From Propionibacteriaceae bacterium (GTDB lineage: Bacteria; Actinomycetota; Actinomycetes; Propionibacteriales; Propionibacteriaceae), in contig JAKDIK010000025.1 in NCBI GenBank assembly GCA_030450535.1, forward strand, positions 1-15,287: a DNA stretch of 15,287 nucleotides. Direction: 5' to 3'. Below the pieces are notes generated by a model. The model was not told where the DNA came from. It did not search any database and saw nothing but the letters and a program-made list of their open reading frames with translations. Below, piece after piece: positions 7,667 to 14,057 of the stretch (position 1 is its first letter; the number at the start of each line of letters is the position of its first letter). The translations under genes and the position numbers were made by a program.

Positions 7667-8635
7667 TCACCGCACCGCTGGTGTCGCCTGTTCGAAGCGC
7701 AGCCGCCAGGTCTCGTCGTGGCGGATCCAGATCGAGGAGCGCAGCGTCACCGCGGATGCGCTGCGCGCCCGCCACCGCAGCTGCACCACCCAGGGTGCCA
7801 ATTCGTCGACGCCCTCGACCTCCAGCCGTGTCGGCTCGGGGAGCGGGGCGAGCGACGCCAGGAAGCGGCCCTTTCCGGCGATGCGGCCCTTCGCGTCGTG
7901 CTCGCAGAACTTCGGGTGCAGGCGGGCGGCGAAGGCGTCCCGGTCGGAGCGCAGGGCGTCCGACAGGAGTCCGCGCTGCAGCGCGACGACGGGATGCTCC
8001 GCCTCCTCCTCGCGGTGGCCCCCGCGATCGTCGGTGGCGTCGTGGGCGTCCGGGGATGCCTCGGCTGCGGCGTCCAGCAGGTCGGGTTCGGCGCGGATTC
8101 CGGGACGCACGTCCCGCGTGCCCTCGGTGGCGGCGTCCGCCCGGAACCCGGGGCCCTCGTCGACGGGCAGCCCCTGCTGGTGGGCGAGCGATGCGGCCCG
8201 CGCGCGGGCGTCCGCCGCCTCGTTGAGTTCGTGTCCGGCGTGACCCTTGACCCACTCGAAGGTCACCCGCCGGCCGGCGATGGCCGCGTCGATACCCTGC
8301 AACAGCTCGACGTTGAGCACCGGCTTGCCATCGGCCTTCTTCCAGCCGCGGCGTTTCCAGCCGGGCATCCACTTGGTGACCGCGTTGATCACGTACTGGG
8401 AGTCGCAGTACACGAGCAGGTCGTCCGGCGCCCCGGCGGTCTGCTCCAACAGGTCGAGGACGGCCATCAACTCGCCCATGTTGTTGGTCCCGTGCTTCCA
8501 GCCACCCGCGCGCCACCGCTGCCCGTCGATGAACCACGCCCATCCGGACGGGCCGGGATTCGAGAGGGACGAGCCGTCGGCGGCAGCGATGATCACGACG
8601 TCCATCGTGCCATGGGGCCCGTCCCGTTCAGCCAT
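7667..8635 (-). CDS. rnhA: RNase HI with C-terminal NTF2/DUF4440-like domain
   Basis: Degrades the RNA strand of RNA-DNA hybrids. In the 322-residue protein starting at ATG 8635, residues 12-150 are a type I RNase H. The catalytic carboxylates are Asp20 (AAADGSS), Glu55 (NNMGELMAV), Asp78 (YCDSQYV) and Asp142 (EAADARARA), with the helper His132 in VKGHAGH. The basic handle KRRGWKKADGKPV is also present. Residues about 155-214 are an acidic, low-complexity linker. Residues about 215-322 look like a DUF4440/SnoaL-type fold (ends with SIWIRHDETWRLRFEQATP), whose role here is unknown. The frame is open upstream to 8731, but that part is poor. ATG 8635 has GGGAGGGG directly before it (tight spacing); ATG 8605 (MDVVIIAAADGS) is an alternative start. 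The gene is convergent with the symporter. Confidence 0.88.
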   Translation of the reverse strand: MAERDGPHGTMDVVIIAAADGSSLSNPGPSGWAWFIDGQRWRAGGWKHGTNNMGELMAVLDLLEQTAGAPDDLLVYCDSQYVINAVTKWMPGWKRRGWKKADGKPVLNVELLQGIDAAIAGRRVTFEWVKGHAGHELNEAADARARAASLAHQQGLPVDEGPGFRADAATEGTRDVRPGIRAEPDLLDAAAEASPDAHDATDDRGGHREEEAEHPVVALQRGLLSDALRSDRDAFAARLHPKFCEHDAKGRIAGKGRFLASLAPLPEPTRLEVEGVDELAPWVVQLRWRARSASAVTLRSSIWIRHDETWRLRFEQATPAVR

Positions 8636-8742
8636 CCCCTCCCGCCTGCTCGCGCTGTCTCCCCGTCCCTGGGCGGTGTTGCAGGGAGGACCCGACCACG
8701 CGGCCGTGGCGCCATCTCGCCGGGTCCCCATCGACGTTGGTG

Positions 8743-8844
8743 GGGGAGCGCTGGGCTGAGGTGGTCGCTGGGCTGGGGTGGTCGCGGAGCCGAAGTGATC
8801 GTTGAACTGGGGTGGTCGCTGAGCTCAGGGGATCGCTGATGGGG
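8743..8844. repeat. 17-bp tandem repeat, six degenerate copies
   Basis: Copies start at 8743, 8760, 8777, 8794, 8811 and 8828 with an exact 17-base period and no indels. Consensus is GGTGGTCGCTGAGCTGG; copies 2 and 5 are closest to it, and copies 1, 4 and 6 are the most diverged. The period is not a multiple of three, so it does not encode a repeated peptide. It resembles the GGTGGTCGCTGAGC-type intergenic repeats I associate with actinobacterial genomes (memory, not verified). Confidence 0.85.
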
Positions 8845-9027
8845 AAGGATGAGTGCGTCGGTGACGATTCGGCTGCACTCGATTCGCGTTCGCGACCCCG
8901 GCCCCGCTCAGCGGGTGGGTGAGCGTCCACTCACTGCAGCCCTTTCGTCACTGGAGGCTCTCCACCACGCTCGGGCTGGGTTCCGCGCCGCCCTCTCCCA
9001 CGAGGGGCAGCCACTGTGCGACATCCC

Positions 9028-9069
9028 CGTGCGACGTTTCCCACCGCATGGCGTGGCAAACGTCGCACG
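9028..9069. repeat. 42-bp near-perfect palindrome (large hairpin)
   Basis: The arms CGTGCGACGTTT (9028-9039) and AAACGTCGCACG (9058-9069) are exact complements. After one C/C mismatch the pairing continues with CCAC (9041-9044) and GTGG (9053-9056), leaving an 8-base loop. A partial direct copy GTGCGAC lies just left, starting at 9016. It is 84 bases downstream of the response-regulator stop and could end that transcript, but has no T-tract. It may instead be a REP-like element or a binding site. Confidence 0.75.
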
Positions 9070-9152
9070 AGGACGCCACACGGTCTGGTCCCACCTCGTT
9101 CGCCGTGCGCCGGCCGGTGAAGAACAGGCCGGACGGTGGCGGGTAGTGGTGC

Positions 9153-9833
9153 TCAGGGGTTCGGCTGCACGAGGCCGGCGTCGTAGCCGAGCACCACGAG
9201 CTGGATGCGATCGCGCGCGTTGAGCTTGGCGAGCAGGTGTCCGACGTGGGTCTTCACCGTGGCCTCGGCGAGCCAGAGCTGCTTGGCGATCTCGGTGTTG
9301 GTGTGGCCCTGCGCGATGGCGGTGAGCACCTCCAGCTCGCGTTCGGTGAGCACCTTGAGCCGCTCCTGGGCGCGCGAGGCGCCATCGCCGGACACCGGCA
9401 GCAGCGGCACGAACCGCTCCAGAAGGCGGCGCGTGGCGGTGGGCGCCACGACCGCCTCACCACCGTGCACCGCACGAATCCCGGCCAGCAGCTCGGCCGG
9501 ACCGGCGTCCTTGAGAAGGAAGCCCGACGCCCCCGCCTGCAGCGCGGCGTACACGTAGTCGTCGAGGTCGAAGGTGGTCAGGACGAGCACCTTGGTGTTC
9601 GAGCCGGACGCCACAATGCGCCGCGTCGCCTCGACGCCGTCCATGATCGGCATGCGGATGTCCATGAGGATGACGTCGCAGCCGGGGCCGGTGGTGGCCC
9701 GGGCGAGGGCGTCGCGGCCGTTGCTGACCTCGGCGACGACGGTCATGTCCTCCTGGGCGTCGAGGACCATGCGGAAGCCGAGGCGGACCAACTCCTGGTC
9801 ATCGGCGAGCACGAGGCGGATCGGTGCGGTCAT
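9153..9833 (-). CDS. NarL/FixJ-family response regulator
   Basis: A 226-residue two-component output protein. The receiver domain (about 5-120) has the acidic pair Asp11/Asp12, phospho-acceptor Asp58 in LMDIRMP, the switch Thr in VLTTFD (86-87) and Lys108 in FLLKDAG. The LuxR-type helix-turn-helix spans about 158-218 (LTERELEVLTAIAQGHTNTEIA, then ATVKTHVGHLLAKL). It is predicted to be phosphorylated by the kinase encoded directly upstream; its ATG overlaps the kinase stop by 4 bases (ATGA), and a strong GGAAGGA ribosome site (complement of 9838-9844) lies inside the kinase gene. Targets are unknown; no adjacent transporter gene of the usual LuxR-TCS partner kind is present. Confidence 0.95.
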   Translation of the reverse strand: MTAPIRLVLADDQELVRLGFRMVLDAQEDMTVVAEVSNGRDALARATTGPGCDVILMDIRMPIMDGVEATRRIVASGSNTKVLVLTTFDLDDYVYAALQAGASGFLLKDAGPAELLAGIRAVHGGEAVVAPTATRRLLERFVPLLPVSGDGASRAQERLKVLTERELEVLTAIAQGHTNTEIAKQLWLAEATVKTHVGHLLAKLNARDRIQLVVLGYDAGLVQPNP

Positions 9834-11017
9834 GGTGTCCTTCCGGGTGGGGTTGGGAATCGGGCGATCACGGCGAAGCCGCCGTGCGGATGGTTGCCGG
9901 CCTCGAGGGTTCCGCCGAACGCGGCGACGCGCTCGCGCATGCCGATGAGTCCGTGACCGAGGCCGTCGCTGATGGTGGAGCCGGGGCCGTCGTCGCGCAC
10001 CTGGACGGTGAGGAAATCCGGCGCGTGGTCGATGCTGACGAGGACGCGGGCCGACGCTCCGGCGTGCTTGACGGCGTTGGTGAGTGCTTCCTGGATGATC
10101 CGGTAGGCGGCGAGCTCCAGTCCCGGTCCGAGCCGGGCGCGCAGCAGCGGATCGCCGGTGACCTCCATCCGGACGAGGCGTCCGGCATTGGAGAGGCTCG
10201 TCACGAGGTCGAACACGTCGCCCAGACCGGCGGCGGGCTCACGCTCGTCGCCGGAGTCGCTGCGCAGGACGCCGACGAGCCGCCGGGTCTCGCCCAGGGC
10301 ATCGTGCGCCGTGTCCCGGATCGTCTGCAGCGCCTTCTCGGCGGTCGCGAGGCGGACGGCCGGATCACCGTTCATGCCGGCCGCGTAGGCGCCGCCGTCC
10401 GCCTGCACGACGATGACGGCGAGGCTGTGGGCGACGACGTCGTGCATCTCGCGGGCGATGCGCTGCCGCTCCTCGGACGCCGTGAGCTGAACCTGCTGCA
10501 CCTGCTGACGCTCGACGGCGAGGGTGCGCTCCGCGGCGGACCGGCGCGAGTCACCGATGCTCCGGACGAGCGCGCCGAGCGACCAGCAGGCGGCCACGAG
10601 CGAGACGAGCAGTCCGGCGATGACGACGGTCGCCTCGAACTCCCCGCGTCCCCAGGTGACGGCGGCGGCGAGAGCGGCCAGTACGGACGTCGCGAGCCAC
10701 CAGGGCCGGAAGCGGGCGCGGCCGTGGGCCGCCAGGGCGAAGATCATGAACGGGACGGCGGCGTTGCCGGGCTCGGCGGTGCTGACGAGAAACAGCTGCA
10801 GCAGGTGCGGGACGACGAGGGCGACGGCCGCGCGATCGGTGTGGGTGCGTCGCCAGGCCAGCGGGGCGACGTAGACGACGGTCAACAGCAGGCCCATGGC
10901 GGGACCGCGCAGGGATGCGTTGAGGCCCAGGATCGGCACGGCGAGGACGCCGGCGGCGAGGGTGTCGGCGAGGAGGGGGCGCGCGTTCCAGAAGGACAGG
11001 GGCGCGGCACTCGTCAC
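9830..11017 (-). CDS. DesK/NarX-type sensor histidine kinase
   Basis: A 395-residue membrane kinase. The N-terminal 150 residues hold about four to five hydrophobic segments with very short loops, so the signal is probably sensed within the membrane. A coiled-coil linker rich in Gln/Glu (about 158-182) leads to the HisKA_3 dimerisation box RIAREMHDVVAHSL, with phospho-acceptor His192. The ATPase domain shows the N box (EALTNAVKHAG, Asn314), the G1 box DDGPG (342-346) and the G2 box GHGLIGMRERV. It starts with GTG at 11017. A TAGGCT -10 candidate ends 6 bases before this GTG and no ribosome site is evident, so a leaderless mRNA is likely. It is co-transcribed with the response regulator (4-base overlap). 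The stimulus is unknown. Confidence 0.94.
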   Translation of the reverse strand: MTSAAPLSFWNARPLLADTLAAGVLAVPILGLNASLRGPAMGLLLTVVYVAPLAWRRTHTDRAAVALVVPHLLQLFLVSTAEPGNAAVPFMIFALAAHGRARFRPWWLATSVLAALAAAVTWGRGEFEATVVIAGLLVSLVAACWSLGALVRSIGDSRRSAAERTLAVERQQVQQVQLTASEERQRIAREMHDVVAHSLAVIVVQADGGAYAAGMNGDPAVRLATAEKALQTIRDTAHDALGETRRLVGVLRSDSGDEREPAAGLGDVFDLVTSLSNAGRLVRMEVTGDPLLRARLGPGLELAAYRIIQEALTNAVKHAGASARVLVSIDHAPDFLTVQVRDDGPGSTISDGLGHGLIGMRERVAAFGGTLEAGNHPHGGFAVIARFPTPPGRTP

Positions 11018-11023
11018 GGAGCC

Positions 11024-11029
11024 AGCCTA
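11024..11029 (-). promoter_or_regulatory. Candidate -10 (TAGGCT) of a leaderless kinase mRNA
   Basis: The minus strand reads TAGGCT-GGCTCC-GTG, placing a TANNNT hexamer exactly 6 bases before the GTG start. That is the spacing expected when transcription begins at the first base of the start codon. No convincing -35 is visible. Confidence 0.45.
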
Positions 11030-11121
11030 CGGCGGGAGGTCGCCGCGCTCGTCCACCCCGGGCAGCGATTCGGCTCGTCCCTGGGGCGCAGCGATGGATT
11101 GAATGGCCTGCCTTCGGTGGT

Positions 11122-12084
11122 TCAGGCGGCGGTGGCCTCGAGGTCGGGCGTCGCGGGCGTCGCGGCCGGTTCGGGGGCGAGCGCCCGGGCCCCGAGCAGG
11201 ACGAGCGTCACCAGCACCGCGACGCTGGCCAGGGAGTAGACGACGCCGAGGTCGGCGTGCCCGACGACGCGGCGGATGACGAACAGCCCGACGACGGCTC
11301 CGAACGCCGCTGTCGTCGCCACGGCCGTGGGCCGCAGGGCAGGATCGGGCCGTGCGGCCCGAAGGGCGAAGATGGTGGCGAGGGCGGCGAGCCCGCACAA
11401 GATGAAGCGGACGATGTGGAGGCCGAGGGGCGAGCCGGCGTCCGCCGGGAGGATCTCCGCCACCGGCCAGCTCACGCAGCGGGTGAAGGATCCCGCGCCT
11501 GCGACAAAGAGGCTGGTCAGGTGCATGGCCAGCGCGCTGCCGAAGGCGGTCCAGGCCCAGGTGGCGGAGGGCGTCCGACGCCGGCGTCCGGGTCGCTCAA
11601 GGAGGACGGTCGCGGTGACGATGGCGGCCATGGCGAGGACGGCCGAGCCGAGGTCCGCGGCGGCGACCCACGTGGGGAACTCGACGCCGAGGACGACTCC
11701 GCGGCCGACATAGCCCGCCACGAGCGCGCCGGCCACCGTCACCCAAGGCAGGACCGCGGTGAGCAGGGGCGTCCGGCCGGCACGGTGCAGGCGTCCGGCC
11801 AAGACGCCGGCAGCGACCGCGAACGGCCCCGCGAGGATCGCGGATGTCCGGTGGACCATCTCGATCCAGGGGTTCTGGTAGAGCGCGGTGCTCACCGGAC
11901 CCACGGGCAGCAGCGCGCCGGACTGACAGCCGGGCCAGGTGCCGCACTCGAAGCCGGACTCCGTGGCGCACACCACCGATCCGAGGGCTACGGCCGCGAT
12001 CGTGCAGGCGGCGGCGATCCGGAAAACGGTGAGGGTGCCGCGGGGGGTCGCGGGGCTCTCGGTGGCCTCGTGGGCGGACGACAT
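11122..12084 (-). CDS. ctaA: CtaA/COX15-family heme A synthase homologue
   Basis: An 8-TM membrane protein of 320 residues. In the family, CtaA oxidises the heme O methyl group to make heme A for aa3-type cytochrome oxidase. Family marks are GSVVCATESGFECGTWPGC (about 35-53, with the loop cysteines Cys47 and Cys53) and IEMVHRT with His78. A second half-repeat includes the loop TRCVSWPV, His223 (GLHIVRF) and His276 (GHADLG). TM segments lie near 17-40, 76-97, 107-131, 138-162, 177-198, 221-243, 253-272 and 277-299. The histidine expected in TM4 is absent: AADLG (142-146) aligns with HADLG (276-280). Activity as a heme A synthase is therefore uncertain. A GGAAGG ribosome site (complement of 12095-12100) supports the start. 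Confidence 0.82.
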   Translation of the reverse strand: MSSAHEATESPATPRGTLTVFRIAAACTIAAVALGSVVCATESGFECGTWPGCQSGALLPVGPVSTALYQNPWIEMVHRTSAILAGPFAVAAGVLAGRLHRAGRTPLLTAVLPWVTVAGALVAGYVGRGVVLGVEFPTWVAAADLGSAVLAMAAIVTATVLLERPGRRRRTPSATWAWTAFGSALAMHLTSLFVAGAGSFTRCVSWPVAEILPADAGSPLGLHIVRFILCGLAALATIFALRAARPDPALRPTAVATTAAFGAVVGLFVIRRVVGHADLGVVYSLASVAVLVTLVLLGARALAPEPAATPATPDLEATAA

Positions 12085-12116
12085 GGTGAGCGAACCTTCC
12101 GACGGTGGACGCCGTC

Positions 12117-12122
12117 ACCCTA
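12117..12122 (-). promoter_or_regulatory. Candidate -10 (TAGGGT) for ctaA
   Basis: The minus strand reads TTAGGGTGACGG; TAGGGT lies 32 bases before the ctaA ATG, leaving a leader that contains the GGAAGG ribosome site. The -35 region is not recognisable, and a palindrome lies about 30 bases further upstream. Confidence 0.4.
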
Positions 12123-12151
12123 ACCCGTTGCCCGGGGCGCGGCGCCGACGT

Positions 12152-12170
12152 CCACGACAGCGTGTCGTAG
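12152..12170. promoter_or_regulatory. CopY/BlaI-like palindromic operator upstream of ctaA
   Basis: CCACGACA-GCG-TGTCGTAG has 8-base arms with one mismatch, and the inner ACGACA/TGTCGT arms are perfect. TACGACA...TGTCGTA is, from memory, the form of operators used by BlaI/CopY-family repressors in actinobacteria; the regulator is not encoded here. It sits 68 bases upstream of the ctaA start. Confidence 0.5.
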
Positions 12171-12204
12171 ATCGGCCGGCGGCGCTGACCCGTGCTGCGT
12201 TTCT

Positions 12205-12228
12205 GGGTCACCGGATGGGCGGTGGCCC
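12205..12228 (-). terminator. Possible hairpin terminator downstream of the zinc ABC operon
   Basis: GGGTCACCG (12205-12213) and CGGTGGCCC (12220-12228) pair with one mismatch around a 6-base loop, 53 bases past the ATPase stop on the minus strand. No T-tract follows, so the call is weak. Confidence 0.35.
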
Positions 12229-12280
12229 CCGTTCGCGGTCACGGGAGGATGCGACACCCCACGACGCCGCGCGACTCAGC

Positions 12281-13192
12281 TCAGTGGGGGTGGTGGTGGC
12301 GACCGTGATCGTGGCCACGCACGGTGCGATGCGGATCGTCGACCACGTCGAGCCCGCCATCGACCTCCCGCTCCCGATCGGCCGACCCGGCGGCAACTCC
12401 CCGCCCGGCATCGGTTGCGCCCTCCGCGTCCGGCTCCGGCCACCCGTCGACGGGCGCGACCTCGCCGCCGGGGCCGTGCAGCGACCCCAGCCCGTACGCG
12501 ACCGTGAGGTTGGCCCGGGTCAGGACGGCCGCGGGCGGCCCCGCCGCGACGCACCGGCCCGCCATGAGCACGACCCAATCGGCGGCGCGGGCCTCCTCCA
12601 GATCGTGCGTGGTCAGGACGACGGCGTGGCCGCGCTCCCGCTCGGTGTGGATGATCTCGTCGATCACCCGCGCCGAGACGATGTCCAGTCCCGTGAGCGG
12701 CTCGTCGAGCAGCAGGGCCTCGTGCGCCTGCGTCATCCCCTGGGCGACGTACACCCGCTGCCGCTGCCCGCCCGACAGCTCGTCGAGGTGCCGGTCGGCC
12801 AGGTCGGCGACCCCGAGGCGCTCCATGGCGCGGGCGACCCGCGCGCGATCGTCGGCCGAGGGGCGTCCGAACCACCCCAGTCCGGGGTAGAGGCCCATGC
12901 CCACCGCCTCGCGGACGGTGATCGGCGTCCCCGTCGGAAATGCCAGCGACTGCAGCACGTAGCTCACCCGTGGCGGACGCCGGCGCGGCGACTCCCCGAG
13001 CACGGTCAGGCTTCCGGACAGGGGCTCCAGGACGCCGCCGAGCGCGTTGAGCACCGTCGACTTGCCGGAGCCGTTGGGTCCGATGATCGCGGTCACCGCC
13101 TCGTGCGGAATGGTGAACGAGGACGCCTCCACCGCCACTTGGTTGCCGTAGCCCAGGCGCAGGTCGACGGCCTCGGCGAGGAGTTCGCTCAT
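12281..13192 (-). CDS. aztA: Zinc-type ABC transporter ATP-binding protein (AztA/ZnuC-like) with His-rich tail
   Basis: A 303-residue ATPase that powers uptake of Zn2+ (or Mn2+) with the two genes upstream of it. Walker A is GPNGSGKST (38-46), the signature LSGGQRQR (138-145), Walker B LLLDEP (159-164) and the H-loop His195 (TTHDLEEA); the Q-loop is VLQS (78-81). The ABC domain ends near residue 225. The remaining 80 or so residues are a Gly/Asp/Glu-rich extension ending in HDHGRHHHPH (294-303), unusual for a cytoplasmic ATPase and a likely metal-binding tail. The ATG overlaps the permease stop by 4 bases (ATGA), with a GAGGTGAGGG ribosome site inside the permease gene. The Azt name is chosen from the partner binding protein; ZnuC is the alternative. 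Confidence 0.88.
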   Translation of the reverse strand: MSELLAEAVDLRLGYGNQVAVEASSFTIPHEAVTAIIGPNGSGKSTVLNALGGVLEPLSGSLTVLGESPRRRPPRVSYVLQSLAFPTGTPITVREAVGMGLYPGLGWFGRPSADDRARVARAMERLGVADLADRHLDELSGGQRQRVYVAQGMTQAHEALLLDEPLTGLDIVSARVIDEIIHTERERGHAVVLTTHDLEEARAADWVVLMAGRCVAAGPPAAVLTRANLTVAYGLGSLHGPGGEVAPVDGWPEPDAEGATDAGRGVAAGSADREREVDGGLDVVDDPHRTVRGHDHGRHHHPH

Positions 13193-14046
13193 GCTGAAAC
13201 CGCCCTCACCTCGGCGGGCCCGGGCCGCCGCAGATGGGCGATGCCACGGGTCGCAGCGAGCAGCCCGAAGAAGATGGCGACGGCGACCAGCGCGATCGTC
13301 GCGGCGCCGGCCGTCCCGAGGTGGTAGGAGAGCACGAGCCCGACCCACACCGAGGCAGCGCCGATGAGCACCGACCAGCCGAACATGCGCGGCACCGTGC
13401 GGCTGACCAGGGACGCCGCCGCGGGCGGCCCGACGAGCAGGCCGAAGACGAGCAGCGTCCCGACGGCCTGGAAGCTCGCGATGACGGCCGTCGCGATGAG
13501 CACGAGGAGCGCCGCGTGGGCGAACCGCGGCCGCATGCCTAGGCTCTGCGCCTTCGTGGGTGAGAAGCTCAGCGCCAGCAGCGGCCGGAACAGCAGCACG
13601 GCCGCCGCCACCACGACCGCGCCCATGACGGCCATCGTGATGATGATGTCGTCGGTGACGCCGAAGATGTCGCCGAACAGGATCGACGTGAGGCTGCCGG
13701 TGTAGGAGTTGGACGAGCTGATGATCGTGACGCCCAGCGCCATCATGCCGACGAAGAGCAGGCCGATGGCGGTGTCCTCCTTCAGCGCGGTCTGGCGGTG
13801 GATCAGTTCGATGCCGCCCACCATCGCCACCGCCGCGATGGCCGCGCCCACGTAGGGGTTGAACCCGAAGATGACCGCTGCGGCGATGCCGGGGAGGACG
13901 CCGTGCACGAACGCGTCCCCGAAAAAGCTCATGCCGCGCAGCACCAGCCACACGCCGACGACCGAGCACATGACGGCCGCGATCAGGCCGCCGATCAGCG
14001 CGCGTTGTTGAAACCCCAGCAGGAAGGGTTCGATCCACCAGTCCAC
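13189..14046 (-). CDS. aztB: Zinc-type ABC transporter permease (ABC-3 family, AztB/ZnuB-like)
   Basis: A 285-residue inner-membrane permease with about 8-9 hydrophobic segments. The ABC-3 (ZnuB/MntB) pattern is clear: ALIGGLIAAVMCSVVGVWLV, then RGMSFFGDAFVHGVLPG near residue 37, a SLTSILFGDIFGV segment, and the conserved cytoplasmic stretch FSPTKAQSLGMRP. The frame runs open far upstream through the binding-protein gene, but that part is a shadow. GTG 14046 gives a normal family N-terminus (DWWIEPFLLGFQQRAL) and lies 11 bases after the binding-protein stop. No good ribosome site precedes it, so translational coupling is likely. A non-standard ATC start at 14058 cannot be excluded. Confidence 0.88.
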   Translation of the reverse strand: MDWWIEPFLLGFQQRALIGGLIAAVMCSVVGVWLVLRGMSFFGDAFVHGVLPGIAAAVIFGFNPYVGAAIAAVAMVGGIELIHRQTALKEDTAIGLLFVGMMALGVTIISSSNSYTGSLTSILFGDIFGVTDDIIITMAVMGAVVVAAAVLLFRPLLALSFSPTKAQSLGMRPRFAHAALLVLIATAVIASFQAVGTLLVFGLLVGPPAAASLVSRTVPRMFGWSVLIGAASVWVGLVLSYHLGTAGAATIALVAVAIFFGLLAATRGIAHLRRPGPAEVRAVSA

Positions 14047-14057
14047 GAGCGTGAAGA

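Larger units (their letters stand above)
8636..9152. other. 517-base non-coding gap with repeat structures
   Basis: The interval between the RNase H gene and the response regulator holds no open frame with recognisable protein features. Short open frames on both strands read as Arg/Ser/Pro-rich shadow translations. It contains a 17-bp tandem repeat array (8743-8844), a small stem CGCTCA/TGAGCG (8905-8910 with 8920-8925) and a large palindrome (9028-9069). A promoter for the RNase H gene must lie in its left part, but I cannot point to a convincing one; a short stem CCACG/CGTGG is at 8696-8709. Confidence 0.6.

Noticed and set aside
5943..8543. 866-codon minus-strand open frame spanning the symporter and RNase H genes
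   Set aside because: Low-complexity Arg/Gly/Asp translation that runs through two real genes and the G/C hairpin cluster; a composition artefact.
8743..8844. CRISPR array
   Set aside because: Direct repeats are contiguous 17-mers with no unique spacers, and no cas genes are present.
8849..9223. Plus-strand 124-codon frame, and a 75-codon frame at 8919-9146
   Set aside because: No ribosome site, no domain, one overlaps the response regulator gene, and the other simply translates the palindrome; treated as non-coding.
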